This document shows positions 5,888 through 6,234 of a DNA stretch of 6,234 nt, piece after piece. A model generated the notes under the pieces. The model did no database searches, was not told the DNA's origin, and was given only the letters and a program-made list of their open reading frames with translations. The DNA is taken from positions 1-6,234 of the forward strand of contig PUNR01000358.1 in the NCBI GenBank assembly GCA_003551805.1, in the 5' to 3' direction. Numbering within the stretch: position 1 is the stretch's first letter; every line of letters starts with the position of its first letter. The stretch comes from Loktanella sp. GTDB lineage: Bacteria; Pseudomonadota; Alphaproteobacteria; Rhodobacterales; Rhodobacteraceae. The translations under genes were made by a program, and so were the position numbers.

Positions 5888-5927
5888 GACGGGTCGCAGG
5901 ACGGGACGGACGGTTGGGAACGACGGG
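5888..5927 (+). repeat. Cluster of five GACGG repeats in the rRNA leader
   Basis: GACGG occurs at 5888, 5900, 5905, 5909 and 5922. GGG runs at 5891, 5903, 5916, 5925 and 5938 are spaced 9-13 nt apart, in a strand that is poor in C and T. The RNA would begin with an unusually G-rich, weakly self-pairing stretch. No known function; it may simply be a fast-evolving leader segment. Confidence 0.5.
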
Positions 5928-6016
5928 AAGTTTCGAAGGGCGGTAAGAAGAAATTCTGAGGTTATAGGGCGGGGCGCGCCGGTAAGTTAGGGCGCACTTG
6001 GTCATTATTGTCTCTA

Positions 6017-6028
6017 CGCTGTTTGAAA
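6017..6028 (+). promoter_or_regulatory. boxA-like antitermination motif
   Basis: CGCTGTTTGAAA resembles the rRNA boxA consensus TGCTCTTTAACA, matching at 8 of 12 positions, and sits in the leader upstream of 16S, where NusB/NusE load to prevent Rho-dependent termination. A small hairpin follows (ATATCT 6034-6039, GAAG loop, AGATAT 6044-6049), in the place where boxB/boxC elements are found in other bacteria. Assigned by position and similarity. Confidence 0.5.
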
Positions 6029-6077
6029 TTGATATATCTGAAGAGATATGTGGGCGGTTTGGTTCAGTTCGATGGAT

Positions 6078-6087
6078 CAGACGTCTG
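6078..6087. repeat. Perfect 10-bp palindrome CAGACGTCTG in the rRNA leader
   Basis: CAGACGTCTG reads the same on both strands. In RNA it has no room for a loop at full pairing, so it would act, if at all, as a DNA site or by pairing between two transcripts. It lies in the part of the leader I regard as conserved. Confidence 0.35.
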
Positions 6088-6136
6088 TATATCAACGCTC
6101 TTAGGGTTTCGGCCCGATGATAGAGTGTCAGCTTCA

Positions 6137-6184
6137 CTGTTTGGCGGCTTCTGGTTACTTTGGTAACTGAAGCACAACAAACAG
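6137..6184 (+). other. Two-part stem-loop in the 16S leader (likely processing structure)
   Basis: An outer stem CTGTTTG (6137-6143) / CAAACAG (6178-6184) encloses an inner hairpin: GCTTC (6147-6151) with GAAGC (6169-6173), then GTTAC (6154-6158) with GTAAC (6163-6167), loop TTTG. Only small internal loops interrupt it. Long helices directly before 16S are normally RNase III or maturation sites; the specific cleavage is inferred. Confidence 0.65.
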
Positions 6185-6189
6185 AGAAA

Positions 6190-6220
6190 CGCCATATGGT
6201 TTCAGTAAGGCCATGTGGTG
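6190..6220 (+). other. 10-bp hairpin immediately before 16S rRNA
   Basis: CGCCATATGG (6190-6199) pairs over its full length with CCATGTGGTG (6211-6220), allowing two G-U pairs, around an 11-nt loop (6200-6210). It stands about 15-25 nt before the expected 16S 5' end. The G-U pairs hint that the RNA structure rather than the DNA palindrome matters. Confidence 0.5.
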
Positions 6221-6234
6221 ATGTGCAGAGGTTC

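Larger units (their letters stand above)
5864..6234 (+). promoter_or_regulatory. Ribosomal RNA operon leader; 16S rRNA expected just beyond the window
   Basis: The last 230 bases match what I recall of the conserved Rhodobacterales 16S leader, including GGGCGGTTTGGTTCAGTTCG, the segment GTGTCAGCTTCACTG, the GGTTACTTTGGTAAC hairpin and the closing GATGTGCAGAGGTTC, after which those genomes usually run into the 16S 5' end within a few bases. No mature rRNA sequence is seen inside the window. The leader is about 370 nt, with an upstream G-rich repetitive part (5880-5975) and a conserved downstream part holding the boxA-like motif and several hairpins. The recognition is from memory; a genome alignment would settle it. 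Confidence 0.8.

Noticed and set aside
5891..5940. G-quadruplex
   Set aside because: The GGG runs are separated by mostly 6-10 nt, longer than typical stable quadruplex loops; kept only as a compositional observation.
5805..5990. Small frames across the rRNA promoter and leader (plus 5805-5990, minus 5817-6137)
   Set aside because: They overlap promoter and leader RNA elements, are Arg/Thr-rich, and show no ribosome site or known domain.

Overview
The window comes from a GC-rich alphaproteobacterial chromosome, most likely a member of the Rhodobacterales (Roseobacter/Rhodobacter group). I base this on three things: the codon usage and protein sequences (ClpB, MsrP/MsrQ, and a PyrF with DIGAT in place of DIPNT), a short intergenic repeat I associate with this order, and a 3' end that reads like the leader of a Rhodobacterales ribosomal RNA operon. 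It looks like core chromosome. I see no transposase, integrase, CRISPR array, tRNA gene or phage gene.

Layout, left to right. (1) Positions 1-388, minus strand: the N-terminal 129 codons of pyrF (orotidine-5'-phosphate decarboxylase), cut by the window edge. (2) 389-541: a divergent promoter region with a heat-shock-type promoter for clpB, a housekeeping-type promoter for pyrF, and one palindrome (TTGCGCAA) that serves as the -35 region of both. (3) 542-3154, plus strand: clpB, a complete 870-residue disaggregase. (4) 3155-3298: a short repeat-like element and a strong two-way terminator between convergent genes. (5) 3299-3775, minus strand: a secreted single-domain fasciclin (FAS1) protein, with a candidate ECF sigma factor promoter upstream. 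(6) 3776-4056: a divergent control region with inverted and direct repeats. (7) 4057-5598, plus strand: msrP-msrQ, the periplasmic molybdoenzyme and its haem membrane partner that repair oxidised methionine. (8) 5599-6234: no protein gene. It holds a strong rRNA-type promoter (TTGCGG, 17 bp, TAGAAC, GC-rich discriminator) and about 370 nt of rRNA leader with a boxA-like motif and processing-type hairpins. The 16S gene should begin just past the last base.

Much of the content concerns protein quality and oxidative stress: ClpB rescues aggregated cytoplasmic proteins, MsrPQ repairs oxidised envelope proteins, and the FAS1 gene carries a promoter resembling those of the RpoE (singlet oxygen) regulon of Rhodobacter. 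I found no undescribed multi-gene system. The observations worth following are regulatory: the shared divergent -35 palindrome, the candidate ECF promoter, the operator-like repeats before msrP, and the rRNA promoter and leader.
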